Position numbers and translations under genes: made by a program. A DNA stretch of 64,000 bases from contig NZ_RAWE01000027.1 in the NCBI RefSeq assembly GCF_003611695.1, forward strand, positions 1 through 64,000, read 5' to 3'. This DNA is from Corallococcus carmarthensis. Lineage in GTDB: Bacteria; Myxococcota; Myxococcia; Myxococcales; Myxococcaceae. Below are positions 36,661 to 44,570 of the stretch, in pieces (positions within the stretch are counted from its first letter, which is position 1; every line of letters starts with the position of its first letter). Under the pieces are notes generated by a model that saw nothing but the letters and a program-made list of their open reading frames with translations, did no database searches and was not told the origin of the DNA.

Positions 36661-38340
36661 TCACTCCACCGTGAATACGGCATCGGTGAAGGACTGGCTG
36701 GAGACCGAGGCTTCCTTGCACTCGGCGCCGCCCACGAGGTGCGCACCCATGTCGAAGAGGACCTGCACGTCGCGGGTCCCCGGGACGGGAATCACCGCCT
36801 CGGGCGAGGAGTCCGACGGGGCGGTCAGGTCGCGCACCTTCACCGGCGCGGCACCCGCGACACCGCTCCACTTCCAGAGCGCGAAGGGCCCCGGGGTCTC
36901 GTCATGGGGACCGCTGAGCACGAGCACCGCCTGGTGGGCCTCCGACCACGCCATGCCGCGAATCCCCTGCCCTCCCAGTTCCAGCCGGATGGCTTGACCG
37001 AAGCGCGCCCGGCTCCCCGTGACGACAGCGTCCGGGTTCGTCAGCGTGACGACCAATGCGCTCGAACCCACCTGCGGATTGCGGAAGCCAATGGCCAGTC
37101 CGCCCGAAGGCAGCGCCGCCAGGCCCTCCACGTTGGTGCCCTGCTCCTTGGGCGCCAGCTCCGCCACCGTCGACTCCGACAGCCGCGAGCGGGCCTGGAG
37201 CAGGGAGAGGACGGCCGCATCCGGCTGCGTCCAGTTGCTCCCGTCCAGCAGGTCCTTGAGCAGGTTCGACGACACGCCCGCGAACTGGAGCGAGGCCTGG
37301 GGCGCAGTGCCGGACACGTCCAGCGCGAAGAACTTGTAGCGCGATGCCTGCAACACGCCGTTCTTGTTCCGCGCCTGGGACGTCGTCACGAAGATGCGGT
37401 TGCCCACCCGCGCCGCGTCCTCGAAGTCCGCCTCGTCCGATGAGGACAGCCCCAGCATGCTGTTCAACTCGCGCGTTTGCGCCGGAGCGCTGTTCTGTCC
37501 CCGCGCATAGAGGCGGGCCGTCTGGGATTCGTCGTTGAGGTTGAGGAAGAGGCCTCCCTCCAGCGCCACGCCCGCGGATCCATCACACGTTCCCGTGTAC
37601 GTCGCGCTCCCGGTCCCCGGCACGGGGCCGTCCAGGTCCCAGGTCACCACCAGCTTCGGCCGTGAGGTGCGCGTCGAGTCCTCGCGCGAGCGGACCTCCA
37701 GCCGGTTGTCCAAATCCTTGTCGGCGATGATCACGCCGTGGTTCGCGCCGGGAGTCCCCACCCACTTCTGCACCACGGCCAGCCCCTGGGCGTTGAGCGG
37801 CACCGTGTACGTCCCTGTCGACGCGGCCCGGATGGCCCCCAGGAGGACCGTGCTCCGGTCTCCCGCGCCGTCCGCGCCATTGGAGGCCCAGTCATGCGAC
37901 GAATCCGCCCGCTCCCAGGTGACCTGCTTCTCCGTCCAGGCGCGCGTCACCTCGAAGAACCCGTAGGACTGATCCGCCTTGTCCGTCACCGACAGGACGA
38001 TGGAGGCGGAGCGCACGGTCGCGTTCGCGGGAATGGCGGACACGTCCCACTGCAAGAGGACGTAGTTCTCGTTGCCGCTGCCCGCGGGCGTGTCCCCGCT
38101 GGCGGACAGGCGGGTGTCCGTCCCGTGGTTCGCGTCGGAGTCCTCCTCTTCGATCATCGCGTCGCGAGTGCCCGCGTAGGCGGTGGACGGGGACACCCCA
38201 TCCTGGAAGGACGTGGTCTGCGCGCTGGCGAGCGCGGCACCGGCCTGCTCGCTCCGGTTGGCCTCCGTCGGTCCGCAGCCTCCCAGCCACAGAAGTGCCA
38301 TCCAGCCGGCGAACTGCCCGTACCGCTTCGACCCGCGCAT
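36661..38340 (-). CDS. DNRLRE-domain surface lipoprotein with C-terminal propeller-like region
   Basis: 559 residues. The N-terminus is a lipoprotein signal (lipobox LGGC). A DNRLRE/CBM96-like beta-sandwich follows (about 45-225; YVLLQWDVSAIPANATVRSASIVLSV, DNRLEVRSRE). The C-terminal 320 residues (VALEGGLFLNLNDESQ, NVEGLAALPSGGLAIGF, SPEAVIPVPGTRDVQVLFD) resemble DUF3616-type beta-propeller proteins. It is probably an exported surface protein that binds carbohydrate or another matrix component. The ATG at 38340 has AAGGGG upstream. Upstream in-frame codons would not make a signal peptide. Confidence 0.82.
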   Translation of the reverse strand: MRGSKRYGQFAGWMALLWLGGCGPTEANRSEQAGAALASAQTTSFQDGVSPSTAYAGTRDAMIEEEDSDANHGTDTRLSASGDTPAGSGNENYVLLQWDVSAIPANATVRSASIVLSVTDKADQSYGFFEVTRAWTEKQVTWERADSSHDWASNGADGAGDRSTVLLGAIRAASTGTYTVPLNAQGLAVVQKWVGTPGANHGVIIADKDLDNRLEVRSREDSTRTSRPKLVVTWDLDGPVPGTGSATYTGTCDGSAGVALEGGLFLNLNDESQTARLYARGQNSAPAQTRELNSMLGLSSSDEADFEDAARVGNRIFVTTSQARNKNGVLQASRYKFFALDVSGTAPQASLQFAGVSSNLLKDLLDGSNWTQPDAAVLSLLQARSRLSESTVAELAPKEQGTNVEGLAALPSGGLAIGFRNPQVGSSALVVTLTNPDAVVTGSRARFGQAIRLELGGQGIRGMAWSEAHQAVLVLSGPHDETPGPFALWKWSGVAGAAPVKVRDLTAPSDSSPEAVIPVPGTRDVQVLFDMGAHLVGGAECKEASVSSQSFTDAVFTVE

Positions 38341-38468
38341 GCGTGCGACCCCTTGAACAGGAATTGGCCGCGTACGCTCGTCTCCCGGGCGCACCCGCGT
38401 CGTGACAATCGGGTGGACTCCTCGCGACACGCGCGTCCGGCGGGCTTCACCCGGACGTCACGCGGGCT

Positions 38469-39860
38469 TCACCCCGCCTCGCGCTCCAGGGTGTCCTCGT
38501 CGTCGGAGTCCACCGCGGGCCCGTCCTGGAAGGCGCTGGGCAGCAGGCTGAAGGGCAGCACCTTCGCCAGCGCCGCCAGGAGCAGGATGCCGCCCGGCGC
38601 GGCGAAGATGGCCAGCGCGGGGATGGCCTTCGCCACGTCGATGAGCTGGGCGCGCATGCGCTGGCGCTCGTCGTCGGTGAGCTTCTGGCGCCGCGCCGCC
38701 TTGGTGAGCAGCACCGCCAGGTCGCCCGTCTCGCGCGCCTCCTGCATCAGCCGGTGGAAGTTCTTCTCCAGCGTCTCCTGCATGCCGCCCATGAGCTCCT
38801 CGCCCATGGCGCCCGCCGCGTCCGACACGGTGAAGACATCCACCAGCGAGCGGTGCCGCGCGTAGAACTCCGCCATCTCCAATTCCAGACGGCGCAGCTC
38901 CGCCTGCGGCACATGCAGCGCGCCCGCCAGCGTGTCGATGAAGGCCCGCTCCCGCCGCGTGCGCCGCCCATCCACCAGCGCCGCCAGCAGCGTCTGCTCC
39001 AGCAGCAGGTGGCGCATGTCCACGCTGCGCACGCGGCGCACCACGTCCCGCACGTCGCGCTTGCGCTCGAAGGACTGGCGCACCGCGGCCTTCACCTCGC
39101 CCTCCAGCGCGTGCGGCAGCTTCAGCCCCTCCACCTGCCGGAGGATGGCGCGGCGCGCGGGCTGGCTGGGCTCGCGATCCACGCACGCGAGCGCGGTGAG
39201 CACGTCCACCAGCAGCGCCTTCTGCCGCGCCGCGAAGTCCCGCCGCCGCTCGGCCGTCGCGCGCGACAGCCGCCCGCTCGAGAACAAATCAATGGCCTGC
39301 CGGCAGAACAGCTGCGCGTCCGCGTACTGCGCGCCGTTGTGCAGCACCAGCCCGTACACCGGGTCCCCGGCCAGCGATGGCGCCCGCTTGTCGAGCGCGT
39401 CCTCCACCCGGCCCACCATCCGCCGGGGCACCGGCAGCCCCGCCGCGAGCCGCGCGTCCAGCGCCATCGCCAGGTCCAGCTCGCCCGCCAGCACCGCGAA
39501 GAGCACCAGCAGCTGCTCCACCCGGGGGCCCTCCGGCGCGTCCATCACCCGCGCCAGGTCCAGCGCCATGCGCGCCAGCGTGCGCACCACGGCGTGGAAC
39601 AGCTCGTCCTCCACTGCTCGGGCCGGGACGTCGAAGGGCTCACCACCGTCCACCGGAGAGGGCAGCGGCACCGGGGTGCCATACACGAGCCCCGAGGCCC
39701 GCAGCGTGCGGCGCAGGAAGGCGCGGCCCCGGGCGCGGCCGGAGGGGGTTTCCGGAAGCGGGGGCGTCGGGACGGGCGCGGGGGAGCGAGCATGCGCGGC
39801 GACCACGTCCGCCAGGAGCGTGGCCAGCCAGGTCCCCCTTCCAAAAACCAGCACCGACAC
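38469..39860 (-). CDS. LETM1-like protein with helical central domain
   Basis: 463 residues from a GTG at 39860 (GAGGGG 8 bases before). The middle is all-helical and has a TerB-like segment (RHLLLEQTLLAALVDGRRTRRERAFIDTLAGALHV). The C-terminus (LLTKAARRQKLTDDERQRMR, then AIPALAIFAAPGGILLLAAL, about 380-440) matches the LETM1 core, including its single hydrophobic segment. Mitochondrial LETM1 is linked to cation/proton exchange and ribosome binding. The bacterial role is unknown. The acidic C-terminal tail (DSDDEDTLEREAG) is notable. It is alone in its transcription unit. Confidence 0.8.
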   Translation of the reverse strand: MSVLVFGRGTWLATLLADVVAAHARSPAPVPTPPLPETPSGRARGRAFLRRTLRASGLVYGTPVPLPSPVDGGEPFDVPARAVEDELFHAVVRTLARMALDLARVMDAPEGPRVEQLLVLFAVLAGELDLAMALDARLAAGLPVPRRMVGRVEDALDKRAPSLAGDPVYGLVLHNGAQYADAQLFCRQAIDLFSSGRLSRATAERRRDFAARQKALLVDVLTALACVDREPSQPARRAILRQVEGLKLPHALEGEVKAAVRQSFERKRDVRDVVRRVRSVDMRHLLLEQTLLAALVDGRRTRRERAFIDTLAGALHVPQAELRRLELEMAEFYARHRSLVDVFTVSDAAGAMGEELMGGMQETLEKNFHRLMQEARETGDLAVLLTKAARRQKLTDDERQRMRAQLIDVAKAIPALAIFAAPGGILLLAALAKVLPFSLLPSAFQDGPAVDSDDEDTLEREAG

Positions 39861-40060
39861 CGGTACACCCCTCGAACGCGCGCGGCCGGACCCCGCCGGA
39901 AGCGCACGAGGCGGGGAATAACCCAGTCGCCTCCGGGATGCCACCCGGCCCCAGGTCAGCAGCGGCGTCCTGCAACGGATGCTGATGACTGGCGGAAAAA
40001 ACAGCGCGCCCGTCCACCCGGGGCGGACGAGCGCGAAAGAAGACGACCCGCCGGGACGGC

Positions 40061-40924
40061 CTACAGCGCGGTGGCCTTGCCGGGCTCCAGGGCGAGCACC
40101 TTGCTGGTGGACCGGGTCTTCTTCAGCTCGGTGGTGAGCACGTCCGGCGTGCCGGTCAGGGCGGGGAAGGTGCCGTAGTGCATGGGCACCACGGTCTTCA
40201 CCTTCAGCAGCTTCGAGGCGACGGCGGCCTGCGCGGGGTCCATGGTGAAGTGGCCGCCAATGGGGAGCAGCGCCACGGTGGGCTTGAACTGCTCCGCGAT
40301 GAGGGCCATGGACTGGAAGGCCCCGGTGTCACCCGCGTGGTACAGCGTGGGGCCGTTGGCGATTTCGATGACGAAGCCCAGGGGCGCGCCCGCGTACTGC
40401 GACGGAGCCTTGGGGTCCGCCTGGTAGCTGCTGGAGTGCACCGCCTCCACCAGGTGGATGGTGGCGTCCTTCACCGTGAACGTCCCGCCCACGTTGGCGC
40501 CCACGCCCTGCGCCTCCGGCAGGCCCAGCTGCGACACCAGCTCGAAGGAGCCGTACACCTTGGCGCTCGTCTTCTGGGCCAGGGCCTTCGTCTCACCCAC
40601 ATGGTCGAAGTGGCCGTGGGACACGAGGATGGCGTCCACCGCCTCCGGCCAGGTCGCGCCCTGCGGCGCCTTGGGGTTGGTGAGCCACGGGTCGATGGCG
40701 ATGACCGCGCCGCCCGGCGTCTTCACCACGAAGGCCGCGTGGCCCCACCACGTCACCTCCGTCTTGCCCGCCGTGGCCGCCGCCTTGCCCGCGCCCGCCG
40801 CCTTGCCCGCCGCCTTGGCCTCGGCCTTGGGGGCCGCCGGCGTCGTCGGCGTGCCCTGCGCGAAGGCCGCACCCGCGACACCCAGCACCGCGCCCACCAC
40901 CACTGCCTTCAGGTTGTTGCCCAT
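40061..40924 (-). CDS. Exported metallo-beta-lactamase-fold hydrolase
   Basis: 287 residues. A signal peptide (MGNNLKAVVVGAVLGVAGAAFA) is followed by an Ala/Lys-rich linker (about 30-53) and a UPF0173-like metallo-beta-lactamase fold. WWGHAAFVVKTPGG opens the fold, SHGHFDHVG is the HxHxDH metal site, and YHAGDTGAF and VPMHYGTFP give the later ligands. The ATG at 40924 has GGAG about 9 bases upstream. It is predicted to be a periplasmic or secreted metal-dependent hydrolase; the substrate is unknown. It is divergent from the HSP90-family gene, 211 bases apart. Confidence 0.9.
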   Translation of the reverse strand: MGNNLKAVVVGAVLGVAGAAFAQGTPTTPAAPKAEAKAAGKAAGAGKAAATAGKTEVTWWGHAAFVVKTPGGAVIAIDPWLTNPKAPQGATWPEAVDAILVSHGHFDHVGETKALAQKTSAKVYGSFELVSQLGLPEAQGVGANVGGTFTVKDATIHLVEAVHSSSYQADPKAPSQYAGAPLGFVIEIANGPTLYHAGDTGAFQSMALIAEQFKPTVALLPIGGHFTMDPAQAAVASKLLKVKTVVPMHYGTFPALTGTPDVLTTELKKTRSTSKVLALEPGKATAL

Positions 40925-41135
40925 CGTTGTCCGCTCCAGGAGGAAGGAAAGTGACGACATGTGGCCGTGCCGCCTCAGGGGCGCCGCACCGCCGGGGCGC
41001 GACATACCACCCCACCAGGGAGGCGGAAGGGGGCTGGTGCGTCCGGTTGCCATGGGAAGGACACATGCCTTCATCCACCCACGGCGGGGGATTGTGGCCC
41101 CGGGGAGGAAGCAGCGCGCTACGCTCGATGGCCGC

Positions 41136-42989
41136 GTGGACCATCGATTCCAAGTCAGCCTCCGTGGGGTCATCGACCTCCTGTCCCACCACCTGTACAG
41201 CTCGCCCGGGGTCTACGTGCGGGAGCTGCTCCAGAACGCCACGGACGCCATCCGCGCCCGCCAGCAGCTGGAGCCCCAGGCCACCGGAGCGGTAGGGCTG
41301 GAGCTGCGGGAGAAGCAGGACGGCGGCCCGCCCACCCTGCTCTTCACCGACGAGGGCGTGGGCCTGACGGAGGAGGAGATCCACCGCTTCCTGGCCACCA
41401 TCGGTGAGTCCTCCAAGCGCGAGCAGCTGGAAGCGCGCCGCAACGACTTCATCGGCCAGTTCGGCATCGGCCTCTTGTCGTGCTTCATGGTGTGCGACGA
41501 GCTGCTGGTGGTGACGCGCTCGGCGAAGGGGGATGGGCGGACGCTGGAGTGGCGGGGCCGGCACGACGGCACCTACGACGTGCGCGTCTCCGAGCACCCG
41601 CTGGACGCGCCCGGCACGCACGTCTACCTGGTGGCCCGTCCGGACATGGTGGAGTGGTTCACGCCGGAGCGCGTGCGCCAGCTGGCGAAGCACTACGGAG
41701 GCCTGTTGCCCTTCCCCGTCCGGCTCACGGTGGACGGGAAGACGGAGACGCTCAACCCGGATGGGCCGCCCTGGCGCCGCTTCTACGAGACGCCCGGCGA
41801 CCGGCGGCAGGCGCTGCTCGAGTACGGGCGCGAGGTGTTCGGCACGGACTTCCTGGATGTGATTCCGCTGCGCTCGGAGGCGGGGGACGTGGACGGGGTG
41901 GCGTACGTGCTGCCGGCGTCGCCGCACTTCAACGCGAAGCAGAAGCACCGCGTGTACCTGAAGCAGATGCTGCTGTCGGAGAGCGCGGAGAACCTGCTGC
42001 CGGAGTGGGCGTTCTTCGTGAAGTGCGTGGTGAACGGGAACGGGCTGAGGCCCACCGCGAGCCGCGAGTCCTTCTACGAAGACACCGTGCTGGCGAAGGC
42101 GCGCGAGGCCCTGGGGCAGTCCCTGCGCAAGTACCTGATGGACCTGGCGCACGAGGAGCCGCGGGCATTGCAGCGGCTGATTGCGCTGCATGGGTTGTCG
42201 GTGAAGGGGCTGGCGCTGGATGACGATGACTTCTACCGGCTGGTCATCAACTGGCTGCCTTTCGAGACGTCGCTCGGGGTGATGACGTTGGCGGACTACC
42301 GGCGGTCGTGGCCGGTGGTGCGCTACACGCCGACGCTGGACGGATTCCGGCAGGTGGCGCGCGTGGCGGCGGCGCAGGGGCTGTGCGTGCTGAACGCGGC
42401 GTACACGCATGACACGGCGCTGCTGGAGAAGCTGCCGCACGTGGTGCCGGAGGCGCAGGTGGCTCCGTTCTCGTCGGCGGACCTGCCGCAGAGCTTCGAG
42501 GAGCTGACGCTGGACGAACGCGAGGCCATCTATCCGCTGCTGCGTCTGGCGGAAGCGGTGCTGGCGCCGTTCCGATGTGGCGTGGAGGTGAAGAAGTTCT
42601 TCCCGGCGGAGGTGCCCACGCTCTACAGCTCGGACGCGGAAGGGGCGTTCCGGAGGGACGCGGAGCGGGCGCGTGAGGAGTCGGATGACCTGTACGCGGG
42701 CGTGCTGGACGGGGTGATGGCGGGCGCGGGCGGCCAGGAGCGGGCGCTCTTGTGCCTCAACCTGCACAACCCGGTCGTGCGGAGGCTGGCGGAGGTGGAG
42801 GGGCGGGAGCTGCTGAAGCTGTCGGTGGAGATGCTCTACGTGCAGGCGCTGCTCCTGGGACAGCACCCGCTGAACGCGCAGGAGATGGCGTTGTTGAACC
42901 ACGGGCTGCTGGGGCTCATCTCGGCGCGGCTGGATGAAGGTGGGGGCGGGGGCGGTTCGTCGGGTCCGGGCTCGCGGGGGATGCACTGA
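41136..42989 (+). CDS. HSP90-family (HtpG-like) ATPase
   Basis: 617 residues, close to HtpG length. The GHKL ATP site is intact: RELLQNATDAI (E30, N34), DEGVGL (D72, G74, G76) and GQFGIGLLSCF (107-117). The middle domain includes NGLRPTASRESFYED, with the Arg normally needed for hydrolysis. The C-terminal part diverges from standard HtpG and ends in a Gly-rich tail. A GTG at 41136 starts the protein where HSP90 sequences start; an ATG at 41052 is possible. The next gene overlaps its stop by one base, so this chaperone probably works with that TPR-like partner. Confidence 0.88.
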   Translation: MDHRFQVSLRGVIDLLSHHLYSSPGVYVRELLQNATDAIRARQQLEPQATGAVGLELREKQDGGPPTLLFTDEGVGLTEEEIHRFLATIGESSKREQLEARRNDFIGQFGIGLLSCFMVCDELLVVTRSAKGDGRTLEWRGRHDGTYDVRVSEHPLDAPGTHVYLVARPDMVEWFTPERVRQLAKHYGGLLPFPVRLTVDGKTETLNPDGPPWRRFYETPGDRRQALLEYGREVFGTDFLDVIPLRSEAGDVDGVAYVLPASPHFNAKQKHRVYLKQMLLSESAENLLPEWAFFVKCVVNGNGLRPTASRESFYEDTVLAKAREALGQSLRKYLMDLAHEEPRALQRLIALHGLSVKGLALDDDDFYRLVINWLPFETSLGVMTLADYRRSWPVVRYTPTLDGFRQVARVAAAQGLCVLNAAYTHDTALLEKLPHVVPEAQVAPFSSADLPQSFEELTLDEREAIYPLLRLAEAVLAPFRCGVEVKKFFPAEVPTLYSSDAEGAFRRDAERAREESDDLYAGVLDGVMAGAGGQERALLCLNLHNPVVRRLAEVEGRELLKLSVEMLYVQALLLGQHPLNAQEMALLNHGLLGLISARLDEGGGGGGSSGPGSRGMH

Positions 42990-44098
42990 TGGGGGACTGG
43001 CACCAGCAGGTGGAGGCATTGCGCGCGCAGGCGGACGAGCTGCCGGAAGGCGACGCGAAGGTGCGTGCACTGGAGGAGGCGGTGCGGCTGGTGGACGTGC
43101 ACGGCGACGTGCCGCTGGGGTACGAGCTGCGGGACGCGCTCATCGACGCGGCGACGTTCGGGGGCTATCCGGACAAGGCGCTGGTGGCGTTCGCGTGGTG
43201 CCGGGGGCAGCAGAAGAAGGACCCGCAGCGGTTCGATCCGGAGGACATGCTCTGGAAGCAGAAGTGGGTGGTGGGGCGGCTGGACGAGTTCCCGCACATC
43301 AGCCGCAAGCAGATTGCCGACGCGCTGGATGACGTGGAGCAGAGCTTCGCGAAGTTGGACGCGGGCAAGCGGGCGGCGCTGAAGCTGCGCTACCAGATGG
43401 CCCGGGACATGGGGGACACGGCGGAGGCGGAGCGCCTGTGGGAGGCGTGGCTGGTGGCGCCGAGGGATCACCTGACGGACTGCCGCGTCTGCGAGCTGGA
43501 CGACGAGCTGGACCACCACGTGGACAAGGGCGAGTGGGAGCAGGCCATCCAGAAGGCGAAGCCCATCCTGGACGGGCGCCAGTCCTGCGCGGAGATCCCG
43601 CACCTGACGCTGGGGACGCTGCTGTATCCGTTCTTCAAGCTGGAGCGGATGAAGGAAGCGCGGGACTGCCACGTGCGCGGCTACGCGATGGTGGCGAAGA
43701 ACCGCGAATTCCTCTCCACGGTGGGAGAGCACCTGGAGTTCCTGGCGCTGACGGGCAACCTGTCGCGAGGGCTGACGCTGCTGGAGAAGCACCTGGGCTG
43801 GGCGCTGGAGCACGCGAGCCACCGGGACCGGTTCAGCTTCTACACGGCGTCGTCCTTCCTGCTGGGGCAGGTGGTGGCGGACGGACGGGACGAAGTGAGT
43901 CTGCGATTGCCCAAGGCGTTCCCGCTGCACGCGGTGGACGGGGGTTATGGGACGCGGGCGTTGCAGGACTGGCTGGAGTCACAGGCGCGCGACATCGCGG
44001 CACGGTTCGACGCGCGGAATGGGACGCAGCGGTTCACGGGATTGCTGGCGCGCAACACGGTGCTGGCGAAGGAAGCGCGGCTGTTCCCGCTGGATTGA
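42989..44098 (+). CDS. TPR-like helical partner of the HSP90-family protein
   Basis: 369 residues, almost all helical. Repeating A/L/Y patterns typical of tetratricopeptide-like solenoids run throughout (KVRALEEAVRLVDVHGD, KALVAFAWCRGQQKKD, AEAERLWEAWL, WEQAIQKAKPILDG). A CRVCELDDELDHHVDKGEW segment near residue 165 has clustered Cys and His that could bind a metal. The ATG overlaps the HSP90-family stop (TGATG), so the two proteins are co-translated. HSP90 proteins bind TPR co-chaperones in eukaryotes; a similar partnership here is inference. Confidence 0.82.
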   Translation: MGDWHQQVEALRAQADELPEGDAKVRALEEAVRLVDVHGDVPLGYELRDALIDAATFGGYPDKALVAFAWCRGQQKKDPQRFDPEDMLWKQKWVVGRLDEFPHISRKQIADALDDVEQSFAKLDAGKRAALKLRYQMARDMGDTAEAERLWEAWLVAPRDHLTDCRVCELDDELDHHVDKGEWEQAIQKAKPILDGRQSCAEIPHLTLGTLLYPFFKLERMKEARDCHVRGYAMVAKNREFLSTVGEHLEFLALTGNLSRGLTLLEKHLGWALEHASHRDRFSFYTASSFLLGQVVADGRDEVSLRLPKAFPLHAVDGGYGTRALQDWLESQARDIAARFDARNGTQRFTGLLARNTVLAKEARLFPLD

Positions 44099-44265
44099 GC
44101 GCTCGCCCAAGTCCAGCGGGACCGCTGCCCTCTTTTGGAAGGAAGGAGGTGGGGCGCAAAGTGAAGGTTGTGCCCTCACGCTCCTCTGAAGTTGCCGTTG
44201 CGCTCGAATCGAACATCACGGCCACCTGGTGCCGTGATCTCCGTCATGTCGCCGCGAACGCAGCC

Positions 44266-44565
44266 TCATTCATCCGTCGTGGTTCCGAGGTTGGGTGCAT
44301 AGAAGCCGCGCTCTACATCGACCCGAACATCGCCACTGCTTTGCACCAGCACCAGGATCCGGGCGTCCCCGACCCGCATCCACCACTCGCGTTCGCCGAA
44401 TTGCTCGATATGGAGCCAGTGGTCGACAACCAATTCATCGAACACCCCTTCGTTCTTCACGTCCACGTCGCCTGATTGACGATGCGCCAGCAATCGCCAT
44501 TCATGGCCAGGGGACGCAGCAAGGCGGCGGGCCCTTTCAGCTTCGTTCTCGTTCTTGTCGTTCAT
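44266..44565 (-). CDS. Candidate immunity protein for the Rhs toxin
   Basis: 99 residues, acidic overall, with alternating strands (LVVDHWLHIEQFG, EWWMRVGDARILVLVQSSGDVRV) and no signal peptide or membrane segment. It starts five bases after the Rhs stop codon; the Rhs stop and this gene's ribosome-binding site overlap (TAAGGGTC before the ATG). A small cytoplasmic protein encoded directly behind a polymorphic toxin is the standard immunity position. No known immunity family was recognised, so the role is inferred from place and size. Confidence 0.65.
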   Translation of the reverse strand: MNDKNENEAERARRLAASPGHEWRLLAHRQSGDVDVKNEGVFDELVVDHWLHIEQFGEREWWMRVGDARILVLVQSSGDVRVDVERGFYAPNLGTTTDE

Positions 44566-44570
44566 GACCC

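Noticed and set aside
40593..43070. Long minus-strand open frame (825 codons) opposite the HSP90-family gene.
   Set aside because: Composition is almost all Arg/His/Gln/Leu, typical of antisense reading of high-GC genes, and it covers two real genes.
44114..44133. CAGCGG/CCGCTG inverted repeat followed by CTCTTTT after the TPR-like gene.
   Set aside because: The loop would be only two bases; a hairpin could form only with a shortened stem, so the call is not supportable.
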